From positions 1 through 6,392 of the forward strand of contig JASHYB010000156.1 of the NCBI GenBank assembly GCA_030043255.1: a stretch of 6,392 nucleotides of DNA. The letters are read 5' to 3'. Made by a program: the position numbers and the translations under genes. Under the pieces are notes generated by a model. It was not told the DNA's origin. It did not search any database and saw nothing but the letters and a program-made list of their open reading frames with translations. Positions 1-5,914 of the stretch are shown here, piece after piece. How positions within the stretch are numbered: the stretch's first letter is position 1; every line of letters starts with the position of its first letter. This DNA is from Thermoplasmata archaeon. Its GTDB lineage: Archaea > Thermoplasmatota > Thermoplasmata > Lutacidiplasmatales > UBA184.

Positions 1-507
1 GACGGGTCGGCCCGACTGCCGTTCCTGATCCTGCCGACCGGCGCGACGCTCAAGCCGGTCTTTCGCCAGCGCCAGCTCTGGGTCGGATGCCTCGACACCG
101 TCTCGCAGCCGATCGGAACGCGGGAGGACCCCGCCGCGGACGGTCGTCTCGACTTCCGCTCCGACCGGATGGTCGAGCGGGGCAGCTACGCGACCGACCT
201 GCTGCCGGCCGTCAGCCCCTACCTCCCGGAGCTTGCCGGCCCGGCGGCCCGCCTGGAAAGCGGTTGGGGCGGCTACTACAGCTTCAGCCCGGACGGGCTA
301 CCGGTCATCACCGAGGAACCGTACGGGGTACTCTACGTTGGCGGGGACTCCGGCAGCGGGATCATGAAGGCGGATGCCGTCGGCCGCCTCGTAGCGGCCC
401 GCTGTTCGGGCCAGGACCGGGCGACCCTGTTCACCGGGGAGAGCTACCTCGTCGATCGACTCTCCCTCGTTCGTCGGAACGTCACGCAGGAGCGCATCAT
501 CCTCTGA
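1..507 (+). CDS. FAD-dependent oxidoreductase (DAO family), C-terminal part, 5'-truncated
   Basis: The reading frame is open from base 1 to the TGA at 505-507, giving 168 residues with no start in the window, so this is the C-terminal part of a longer protein. The fold signature is that of the D-amino-acid oxidase/sarcosine oxidase (DAO) superfamily, whose members oxidise amines or amino acids with FAD. The segment WGGYYSFSPDGLPVI matches the substrate-domain strand that re-enters the FAD site. About 17 residues later, LYVGGDSGSGIMKADAVGRL matches the family's final glycine-rich FAD-contacting loop and helix. The end (ESYLVDRLSLVR) resembles FOXRED1-like members. The N-terminal Rossmann GxGxxG motif lies outside the window, so the substrate cannot be named. 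No export signal is visible in this part and the protein is presumably cytoplasmic. Its last 11 bases overlap the convergent VOC gene. The ATG at 169 is internal, not a start. The family call is firm; the subfamily is inferred. Confidence 0.85.
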   Translation, partial: DGSARLPFLILPTGATLKPVFRQRQLWVGCLDTVSQPIGTREDPAADGRLDFRSDRMVERGSYATDLLPAVSPYLPELAGPAARLESGWGGYYSFSPDGLPVITEEPYGVLYVGGDSGSGIMKADAVGRLVAARCSGQDRATLFTGESYLVDRLSLVRRNVTQERIIL

Positions 508-1015
508 GAGGACGACGTCCGCCGGATAGGGCACGACCGGCCCCACGCCGCTTCCGCGCCGGGCGCGAGCGGCGCTCAGACCGGTGGCCGCCGGAGGCAG
601 CTCTTCGGGAGCGAGGCGGAACCGTACCGGGGGCCCGGAGCGCCGCTTCCGACCGGACGAACGCGGCGGGGGCGCCGAGCAGCCAGAAGATGTTGCCGTC
701 CGGGTCGGCGAATTTGGCGCTGGCGCCCCAGGTCTGCCGTTGCAGCGGCTCCGGAAACTCCACGCCGGCGGCCCGCATCTTGAGGACGAGCTGCTCGAGG
801 TCGTCGGTCATGAAGGCGATGCCCGAGTTGCCCGGTTCGACCGGGGCGATCCCTTCGCAGAGATGCAGGACGAACCGGTCCCCCGGCGGAGCGACCATCA
901 GCGCGTGGCCGCTGCCCCCGACCGTATGGACGGCGAACCCCAGTTTCTCGTTCCACCAGCGTGCCGAGGCCGCCGCGTCCGACACGACCACCGCGAGATC
1001 CGCCAACGCGATCAT
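497..1015 (-). CDS. VOC (glyoxalase/bleomycin-resistance fold) protein with Arg-rich C-terminal tail
   Basis: This encodes 172 residues. Residues 1-115 form a complete vicinal-oxygen-chelate domain of two beta-alpha-beta-beta-beta modules. The first holds LAVVVSD and RWWNEKLGF; the second holds GIAFMTDD and ends in KFADPDGNIFWLL. The usual glyoxalase I metal ligands appear changed: Asp6 where the first His is expected, Gly65 in place of the His before IAF, and Trp111 in place of the terminal Glu. A binding or non-metal role, or another chemistry, is therefore more likely than glyoxalase I. Residues 121-172 are a low-complexity tail with about 16 arginines and no counterpart in the fold; it runs 11 bases into the convergent oxidoreductase gene. 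VOC proteins are usually 115-140 residues, so the tail may be stop-codon erosion in GC-rich DNA or a sequencing frameshift. The gene lies 127 nt downstream of a second VOC gene on the same strand. Start ATG is at 1015. The domain call is strong; the substrate is unknown. Confidence 0.82.
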   Translation of the reverse strand: MIALADLAVVVSDAAASARWWNEKLGFAVHTVGGSGHALMVAPPGDRFVLHLCEGIAPVEPGNSGIAFMTDDLEQLVLKMRAAGVEFPEPLQRQTWGASAKFADPDGNIFWLLGAPAAFVRSEAALRAPGTVPPRSRRAASGGHRSERRSRPARKRRGAGRALSGGRRPLRG

Positions 1016-1048
1016 CTGCGCACCGCGGGCGCGAGGTCCCTGGGCCCT

Positions 1049-1055
1049 CCTAAAG
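1049..1055 (-). promoter_or_regulatory. possible TATA-like box for the VOC gene starting at 1015
   Basis: On the minus strand CTTTAGG is the only AT-containing patch in a GC-rich 127-nt gap between the two VOC genes. It is centred about 37 nt before the ATG at 1015, which would leave a leader of roughly 10 nt. The adjacent GGAGGG is about 29 nt from the start, too far to act as a ribosome binding site. The spacing is worse than at the other promoters here, and read-through from the upstream VOC gene is equally possible. Confidence 0.25.
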
Positions 1056-1142
1056 CGCCCGCGGGGGTGATGGAACGGTGCCGGACGACCGGCCCGAGCC
1101 GCCCCCGCCGTCCCGGGAGGGACGCGAGGGCCCGGCGGGAGG

Positions 1143-1532
1143 TCAGTCGGTCCGGTTCGAGAGCAGGAACTCGTTGCCGTCCGGATCGGCGATCGCCGCC
1201 CGGACGAAGCTGCCGATCGCCGACTCGACCACGGTCGGCTCCACCGTCACGGTCCCGCCGCGGCGCGCGATCTCCTGGCAGGCGGCGGCCGGGTCCGCGC
1301 ACCGGAAGACGAGGCCGGAGACGGTGCCCGGCTCGCGTCCCCCCTCGTTCGGTCCCTGGACGTGCATGGTGAGCAGGGTGCTGGTCCCCGGCAGCGCGAA
1401 CACGACGCGGTTCGCCCGCTCGTCGAACAGCAGTTCCTTCAGGCCGAGCACGTCGCGGTAGAACCCGCGGGACCGTGCGGCGTCCCGGATGTGGATCGTG
1501 ACGGCGTGCAGTCCGGCGACGATCTCGGGCAT
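1143..1532 (-). CDS. VOC (glyoxalase/bleomycin-resistance fold) protein
   Basis: This encodes 129 residues, the normal length for a single two-module VOC protein. The first module contains LHAVTIHIRDAARSRGFYRD followed by VLGL, the classic strand-helix start with the Phe-Tyr pair. The second contains GTVSGLVFRCADP and ends in AAIADPDGNEFLLS, the family's closing DPDGN turn. As in its neighbour, the metal positions look degenerate: Ala10 sits where the first His is usual (a His is one residue earlier), Gly precedes LVF, and Leu123 replaces the final Glu. This argues against a glyoxalase I-type metal site and leaves ligand binding or another VOC reaction open. No signal peptide is present and the protein should be cytoplasmic. 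The ATG at 1532 is supported by a TATA-like TTAA about 29 nt upstream, typical of leaderless archaeal genes. It is probably a distant paralogue of the next VOC gene, and both may lie in one transcript. Confidence 0.88.
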   Translation of the reverse strand: MPEIVAGLHAVTIHIRDAARSRGFYRDVLGLKELLFDERANRVVFALPGTSTLLTMHVQGPNEGGREPGTVSGLVFRCADPAAACQEIARRGGTVTVEPTVVESAIGSFVRAAIADPDGNEFLLSNRTD

Positions 1533-1556
1533 GGCGATGCCGTAGTTTCCCGGCGC

Positions 1557-1566
1557 GAGTTAACCC
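1557..1566 (-). promoter_or_regulatory. TATA-like box of the VOC gene starting at 1532
   Basis: The minus strand reads GGGTTAACTC, with TTAA centred about 29 nt before the ATG at 1532. That spacing fits an archaeal TATA box driving a leaderless or near-leaderless transcript. It is the most AT-rich patch near this start, and no Shine-Dalgarno sequence stands at a useful distance. It lies about 80 nt from the oppositely oriented box of the surface protein gene. Confidence 0.5.
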
Positions 1567-1640
1567 TTCGCCCGGGCCCCCCGGCGGCGGCCCGTACGAC
1601 GCCCGAGGGCGGCTCCCCGAGCCCTTCGCCGTGGAACCCT

Positions 1641-1648
1641 AGTTTTAT
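1641..1648 (+). promoter_or_regulatory. TATA box of the surface protein gene
   Basis: AGTTTTAT is the strongest AT tract in the divergent region. Its centre is about 29 nt upstream of the ATG at 1674, as expected if transcription begins at or just before that codon. The tract overlaps an earlier in-frame ATG at 1647, which would then be untranscribed, so this box also decides the start. A GGAGG touches the ATG at 1674 with no spacer and cannot work as a ribosome binding site. Confidence 0.6.
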
Positions 1649-1673
1649 GGACCCCTGCCACGAGCGACGGAGG

Positions 1674-4082
1674 ATGTCGCCGCGCTCGGTCCTCGTCGTG
1701 CTCGTCGCCGTGCTGATGGTCGCCAGTGTGTTCGCGGGGGGCCTCGGCACGGTCCTGGCGCACCGCGGAGGCTCCTCCGCGGCCGCCCCGGCGGTCGCCT
1801 CCCCGTCCGTCAGCACCCTCACCTACGAGGTGTACGACGGCTACGGGAGCCCGTCGGTCACGTTCTATCCCGGTCAGGTCCGCACCGGCTCGCTCTTCTT
1901 CTACGTCGCGGACTCGGACACCAGCGACAAGAACGTCAACATCACGCTCACCGACCCGAACGCGACCCGCGACGGGATCCCGACCCCCGCGTTCCAGTAC
2001 GAGGCGACGCTCAACGCCACCACCCACTCGTACGACTCCTACACGGCCAGCGTCGGCTACGCCTTCCCCGCCTCGATCCCGTACAGCGGCGGCTGGAACC
2101 TCAACTTCTCGGCGTCGGCGACGGACTACGTCGACGTGACCGTCTTCGTCTACGTCTACTACGTCGACCTCACCAGCTCGGTGTTCGGCTCGACCCTGCC
2201 CGGGCAGCCGTACCAGCTGTTCTGGAACCTGACCAGCGAGAGCAACGACGCGAGCTTCTACACCCACGCCACGAACGCCTACGTCAGCGGGACGTACTAC
2301 GGCAACGGCACCGGCCAGCCGCTCTTCACCCACCCCCGGGACGTTCCGTTGACCGGCGTGAGCACCGGCTACGGCGTCTACAGCGGGGTCGTGCCGGCGA
2401 ACGCCACCCCGGGGGACGACCTCGAGTTCACGGTCTGGGCGACCGCGATCATCGGCGGCGTCCAGGTGGAGAACGACAGCGAGAGCCTGTACATCGCCGT
2501 CGGCACCCTCGATCTGGAGGCGGCCGGCCTGACGGAGGCTCCGCCGTTCTGTGACCTGTACGACGAGGGGGGCTTCGGTACCGGCACCACGCTGGCGGGA
2601 TGCGTGGAGGCCGGTTCGCTCTACCGGTCCCACGTCACACCGATCGCCGGGCTGCCGGTGACCGTCGGCTACTGGAACGGGACCGCCAGCGTGACGCCGA
2701 CCGGGGCGCCGACCTCGTTGACCACCAACGCCTACGGGGAGGCGGTGTTCACGTTCGTCGCCAGCTCGCCGCCGTTCGTGGTCTCCACGCGCACCACCGT
2801 CTTCAACGCGGTGAACTACTCGGTCCACGCTCCGGGCGCGGACGCGCTCGGCTACCATTGGACCCAGTACGCGAACCTGACCTGGTACCTCGTGCCGGCC
2901 GCCCCGCAGTTCGCCGTCGTCAACGTCACGCTGGACCGCTCGCAGTACTTCGAGGGCCAGACCGCCCACGTCTCCTGGTCGATCCACAGCTCCAACGCGA
3001 ACCTGACCGGACCGGTCGACCCCGTCAGCTGGACGGTGTTCACGGGCACCGGGACCCTGAACATCACCCCGATCGGCGGCACCGCCCAGAGCGGCACCTT
3101 CACGGTCCCGGTGACGAGCGCCATGGTCTCGGGAGGCTACTTCGGGGTCGCCGTCGTGGCGGCGAACGTGTCGGCCTCGTTCTCCGGGACCGCCTTCGCC
3201 AACGTGCTGGGTCCCGAGCTGCTGCTGACGTCGCCGAGCGACTACTACACCGCCGGCTCGACGGTCTCCGTGACCGCGGTCCTGCTGGGCGCGCCCGGCG
3301 CGGTGATCAGCTACCAGGCGATCGGGACCTGGTACGATTCGTCGTCGGGGAACCTGTCGGTCGGGACCGTCACCAACGGTTCGGCGATCTCCGTGACGAT
3401 CCCGTCCTCCGACCCTCCGGCCTACCTCTACGTCACCGCCTGGGCGACGCTCGACGGCGCCGCCGTCGCGGTGACGGGGCTGGACCTCGGCCTCGCCTTC
3501 GGCTACTCGGTGCAGCTGGGGGTGGCCACCCCGTCCAGCTACTCGGACGGCAGCTACCAGCCGGGCCAGACGATCTCGCTCTCCTACGCCATCGTCGCCC
3601 TGGACGGCGCCCCGGAGCCCGCGGTCGTCTCCTTCTACCTGGTCACCGTCGGCTACCCTCAGGCGCAGGAAATCAACAACGTCGGCCCGAGCGGCACCAT
3701 CTCCTACACGATCCCGTCGAACGCGCCCCGGGGCTCGCTCCTCATCGCGATGGAGGCCGACACGGACCTCCAAGGAGAGTGCGTGCCGAACAACGAGTGC
3801 GAGGGGCTCGCCGTCGTGCCGATCAACCCGAGCCCGTCGGTGCTGAGCCTGGAGCTCGGCGCGGGGAGCGGCGTGACCGTCGGCTGGCTGATCGTCCTCG
3901 TGCTGGTCCTCGTGGTGGCCGCGGTCGGCGCGGTGCTGGTGCTGCGCGGACGGGCCCGCCGTGGCAAGGGCGGCAACCCCGGGCAGGGCAGCTCCTCGCC
4001 GCCGGAGTGGAAGCCCTCGACCGCGCCCGCGACGCCCTCGGGCGGGAGCCCGCCGGCGAGCCCGCCCTCGGGGGCGACGTAG
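1674..4082 (+). CDS. secreted, C-terminally membrane-anchored multi-domain surface glycoprotein (uncharacterised)
   Basis: This encodes 802 residues that I do not recognise as a named family. Residues 1-30 form a signal peptide or anchor: SPR, then a Val/Leu-rich helix ending near VLAHRGG. The ectodomain (about 45-725) is beta-rich, with many Tyr, Thr, Ser and Gly, and reads as six segments. Five begin with a [Y/L/F]-x-G-[Q/S] turn near residues 67, 177, 428, 528 and 631, and the later ones carry a [GT]-[I/F]-x-[V/Y]-[T/P]-[I/V]-[P/T] strand, resembling macroglobulin MG2-like or Ig-like modules. A sixth (about 325-365) ends in TNAYGEAVFTF, typical of invasin-type Ig-like domains. There are 17 N-x-S/T sequons, all before the membrane helix, and four cysteines (293, 310, 703, 709). 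A single helix at about 738-760 is followed by RGRARR and a 35-residue Pro/Ser/Gly cytoplasmic tail. The start at 1674 is fixed by the TATA box. Adhesion or cell-envelope structure is the likely role; no enzymatic motif is visible. Confidence 0.88.
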   Translation: MSPRSVLVVLVAVLMVASVFAGGLGTVLAHRGGSSAAAPAVASPSVSTLTYEVYDGYGSPSVTFYPGQVRTGSLFFYVADSDTSDKNVNITLTDPNATRDGIPTPAFQYEATLNATTHSYDSYTASVGYAFPASIPYSGGWNLNFSASATDYVDVTVFVYVYYVDLTSSVFGSTLPGQPYQLFWNLTSESNDASFYTHATNAYVSGTYYGNGTGQPLFTHPRDVPLTGVSTGYGVYSGVVPANATPGDDLEFTVWATAIIGGVQVENDSESLYIAVGTLDLEAAGLTEAPPFCDLYDEGGFGTGTTLAGCVEAGSLYRSHVTPIAGLPVTVGYWNGTASVTPTGAPTSLTTNAYGEAVFTFVASSPPFVVSTRTTVFNAVNYSVHAPGADALGYHWTQYANLTWYLVPAAPQFAVVNVTLDRSQYFEGQTAHVSWSIHSSNANLTGPVDPVSWTVFTGTGTLNITPIGGTAQSGTFTVPVTSAMVSGGYFGVAVVAANVSASFSGTAFANVLGPELLLTSPSDYYTAGSTVSVTAVLLGAPGAVISYQAIGTWYDSSSGNLSVGTVTNGSAISVTIPSSDPPAYLYVTAWATLDGAAVAVTGLDLGLAFGYSVQLGVATPSSYSDGSYQPGQTISLSYAIVALDGAPEPAVVSFYLVTVGYPQAQEINNVGPSGTISYTIPSNAPRGSLLIAMEADTDLQGECVPNNECEGLAVVPINPSPSVLSLELGAGSGVTVGWLIVLVLVLVVAAVGAVLVLRGRARRGKGGNPGQGSSSPPEWKPSTAPATPSGGSPPASPPSGAT

Positions 4083-4088
4083 TCCGAG

Positions 4089-4111
4089 CCGGCGGCCCCG
4101 CGCCTCGCCGG
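4089..4111. terminator. possible hairpin in the convergent 35-nt gap
   Basis: The gap between the two converging stop codons (4083-4117) contains the inverted repeat CCGGCG / CGCCGG with an 11-nt loop. It could serve both genes, being symmetric. There is no T-tract on either side, and archaeal termination depends mainly on U-rich stretches, so a 6-bp GC stem in GC-rich DNA may be chance. Confidence 0.25.
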
Positions 4112-4117
4112 AGCGCC

Positions 4118-4933
4118 CTAGCCGGGCGGGCCGAAGATCAGCCGGGCCCCGGCGAGGTCGTAGGTGACCGCGAACCGGCCGAGCAGCTCCCGGCCGATGA
4201 GCCCGTCGTGGACGATCCGCTGGAAGATCGCCGGAGGGTCCGGCTGGGCCAGCGTCGGGTCCCCGGCCAGCCGGACCGGGCCCGACAGCGTCCCGGTGTA
4301 GCGCACGTAGCGGTGGCCGGTCTCGTCGACCCCTTCCCGGCGTTCCGCCCCGGAAGGGTCCGTCGGGATCCCCAGCTCGTCGCGGTACCGTTCGTGCAGG
4401 ATCAGCTGGTCGGAGCCGGAGTCCACCTCCACGTGGGCGACGGAGCCGCTGGGCAGCAGCAGGTCGACGAAGACCTCGAGGCTCGGCCCGTCCCGACGGA
4501 GCTCCGCCGGGACGGCGGTGCCCCGGCGGACCCGGTCCTGGAGCGACGCGGCGTCCTCGAAGATCAGCTGGCCCCGGAGGTAGTCGACGGTCAACGGGAT
4601 CCCCTCGAAGAACGTCAGCGCGAGGAAACCGTCGAGGCCCGGGAAGGCGGCGAGGTCGAAGACGCCGACGGTCGGACGGTCGAGGCGGCGCGAGCCGACG
4701 CTCAGGGCCTCGAGTCGGGTCAGCGGGACCACGATCGACTGACCGGACATCCGACGTCCGGTGTGGGAGCTCGCCCCCGGCGGATGCCCGAGCTCCTGGC
4801 CCAACCGCTCGGAGATCACGGTGAGGCCGATGCCCGTGTCGAACACGAAGCTCGCCGCCCGCCGATCGTCCAGCGTGGCCGCCACGGCGGTCAGATGACC
4901 GCCGACCAGGGTGAACGGCAGGGACTCGCTCAT
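4118..4933 (-). CDS. retropepsin-like aspartic protease, two-lobed single chain
   Basis: This encodes 271 residues made of two similar halves. Lobe 1 (1-130) has the catalytic motif FVFDTGIGLTVIS (Asp32-Thr-Gly), then DGFLALTFFEGIPLTVDY and GQLIF. Lobe 2 (about 145-271) has VEVDSGSDQLIL (Asp171-Ser-Gly), then DGLIGRELLGRFAVTYDL and ARLIF. Both halves carry the D-[T/S]-G active-site turn and the hydrophobic-hydrophobic-Gly flap-side element of the retropepsin-like superfamily (Asp_protease_2 type). Viral retropepsins dimerise from one lobe; here two Asp residues in one chain can form the pair, as in pepsin. The second-lobe DSG is an accepted variant. There is no signal peptide or membrane helix, so it is probably cytoplasmic. 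It lies 88 nt downstream of a metallopeptidase-like gene on the same strand, with no AT-rich promoter in the gap, so co-transcription is likely. Start ATG is at 4933. The fold is fairly sure; proteolytic activity and substrates are unknown. Confidence 0.82.
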   Translation of the reverse strand: MSESLPFTLVGGHLTAVAATLDDRRAASFVFDTGIGLTVISERLGQELGHPPGASSHTGRRMSGQSIVVPLTRLEALSVGSRRLDRPTVGVFDLAAFPGLDGFLALTFFEGIPLTVDYLRGQLIFEDAASLQDRVRRGTAVPAELRRDGPSLEVFVDLLLPSGSVAHVEVDSGSDQLILHERYRDELGIPTDPSGAERREGVDETGHRYVRYTGTLSGPVRLAGDPTLAQPDPPAIFQRIVHDGLIGRELLGRFAVTYDLAGARLIFGPPG

Positions 4934-5021
4934 CGGGACCGAGACCGAGGTCGGCGCCCCGGGCGGGGCCGGCTCCCGCCGGCGAGCATCGCGTGGGCCG
5001 CTGAGCGGGCGGGCACGGCCG

Positions 5022-5561
5022 CTATCGGCGGATCCGACCGCGGTGGCCGGCCGTGCGCCCGGGCCTCGGGGCCAGCCCGCAGCGTCGCGCCAGCCGACGG
5101 TGCTCGGCCTCCGTCATCCACTCGGTCTTGAGGTAGGCGAAGAGCGAGCGCTCCGACAGGCCGATCCGCCGTCCCTCGTCGACGGTGAACCGGTAGGCCT
5201 CGATCTCCGACGGAGCGTCGACGTAACTGAGCTTCGGATAGAACAGCGGCTTGCCGTCGCGGAACTGCTTGACGTGGCGGAGCTCGTGGACCAGGTCGAG
5301 ATAGACCGTCGCGAAGGGGCTGTCGTGCAGGTGGCGGGTGTTGATCAGCAGGTGACCGTCGACGTCGCTCGTGCCCATGTAGCCGAACCGGGTCGAGAAG
5401 AACTCCACCTTCTCGGCCCGCAGGATCTCGGCCGTACGCGGCCCGAACAGCTCGCGGATCGACGGGACCTTCTCGAAGCCCCGGAAGAACCGGGTGAACG
5501 GGTAGAGCTTCGTCGGGGCCTTGCGCTCGAGACGCACGCCGTACCGGACCTGGACCGTCAT
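5022..5561 (-). CDS. HExxH-motif zinc-metallopeptidase-like protein (uncharacterised)
   Basis: This encodes 179 residues. The central DLVHELRHVKQF gives a zinc HExxH site (His92, Glu93, His96). SEIEAYRF (119-126) follows 23 residues after the second His and supplies a Glu third ligand (Glu119 or Glu121), the gluzincin arrangement. Upstream, GHLLINTRHLHDSP looks like the edge strand that precedes the active-site helix in such folds. The C-terminal end (about 163-179) is Arg-rich and probably disordered. No signal peptide or membrane helix is present, so it should act in the cytoplasm. I cannot assign a named peptidase family. The frame stays open far upstream, into the divergently transcribed gene, but protein-like sequence begins at the ATG at 5561; an in-frame GTG at 5573 is the alternative. 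A weak TATA-like CTTAGA lies about 34 nt before the ATG. It is followed on the same strand by an aspartic protease gene, suggesting a two-gene unit. Confidence 0.78.
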   Translation of the reverse strand: MTVQVRYGVRLERKAPTKLYPFTRFFRGFEKVPSIRELFGPRTAEILRAEKVEFFSTRFGYMGTSDVDGHLLINTRHLHDSPFATVYLDLVHELRHVKQFRDGKPLFYPKLSYVDAPSEIEAYRFTVDEGRRIGLSERSLFAYLKTEWMTEAEHRRLARRCGLAPRPGRTAGHRGRIRR

Positions 5562-5592
5562 GGGGGTTCCCACCGCGCCTACCAGGGCCGAG

Positions 5593-5598
5593 TCTAAG
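5593..5598 (-). promoter_or_regulatory. weak TATA-like box of the HExxH gene
   Basis: The minus strand reads CTTAGA, centred about 34 nt before the ATG at 5561 and about 22 nt before an in-frame GTG at 5573. A transcript starting some 26 nt downstream of it would begin inside or after the GTG and leave a leader of about 8 nt for the ATG. That favours the ATG. The match to a TATA box is poor. Confidence 0.3.
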
Positions 5599-5905
5599 CG
5601 GCTTCGGACGGGCCGTCGCGGCCCCGCCCCGAGCCGGTGAGAGTTGGCGGCCGCGCCGACGACGGGAGTCCGCGCCACGGGCGGCGAGGAACCTGCGGGT
5701 CTCCGCTGGGTCCGCTCGCGCCCGCCGGCCAAGCTCGACCAGCGGACGGCGATGCCGGTCGACGCGGAGGCCGGTCCCCCGTTCGGAGCAGGTGGGTCGA
5801 ACCACGGTTCCCGGGGCGTCCAGGTCGGAGGGTAGCTCGTATCCCGACGGGGCCGCCGGCGCGGCCTCTCAGGGCTGCGGCGGGTGCCCAATCCTTCATG
5901 TGGTT

Positions 5906-5914
5906 GAAGTATAT
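5906..5914 (+). promoter_or_regulatory. TATA box of the beta-propeller gene
   Basis: GAAGTATAT is a good archaeal TATA-like sequence and the most AT-rich patch of the intergenic region. Its centre is only about 15 nt before the ATG at 5926 but about 24 nt before the in-frame GTG at 5935. At normal archaeal spacing the transcript would begin near or after the GTG, so the box questions the ATG as start. Confidence 0.5.

Noticed and set aside
584..1372. Plus-strand open frame across both VOC genes
   Set aside because: It is antisense to two proteins with clear VOC folds; its translation is low-complexity and Arg-rich.
1362..1673. Longer N-terminus for the surface protein starting at the ATG at 1362 or 1647
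   Set aside because: It would overlap the VOC gene and both promoters and place charged and low-complexity sequence before the signal peptide; the TATA box supports 1674.
1560..3773. Very long minus-strand open frame opposite the surface protein gene
   Set aside because: It encodes an Arg/Gly/Val/Asp-rich string with no motifs and exists because stop codons are rare opposite GC-rich coding DNA.
4968..4983. Hairpin GCCGGC-TCCC-GCCGGC between the two protease genes
   Set aside because: It is a short GC-only palindrome in GC-rich DNA without a T-tract, expected often by chance.
2600..5131. Long plus-strand open frame spanning the end of the surface gene and both protease genes
   Set aside because: It crosses three well-supported genes in the wrong frame and is Arg/Gly/Pro-rich without domains.
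5644..5835. 63-codon plus-strand ORF with a TTG start in the same region
   Set aside because: Its composition is less biased than the other shadows, but it has no TATA-like box, ribosome site or recognisable motif, so it cannot be supported.
5788..5850. tRNA-like fragments (a GTGG-GTCGAA-CCAC stem-loop and GGGTAGCTC)
   Set aside because: The loop is not a true T-loop, the D-arm lacks its GAGC partner, and no acceptor or anticodon stem pairs around them.
5594..5899. 101-codon minus-strand ORF in the long intergenic region
   Set aside because: The translation is Arg/Pro/Gly-rich and motif-free, and its ATG is only about 12 nt from the nearest AT-rich patch, so no promoter fits.
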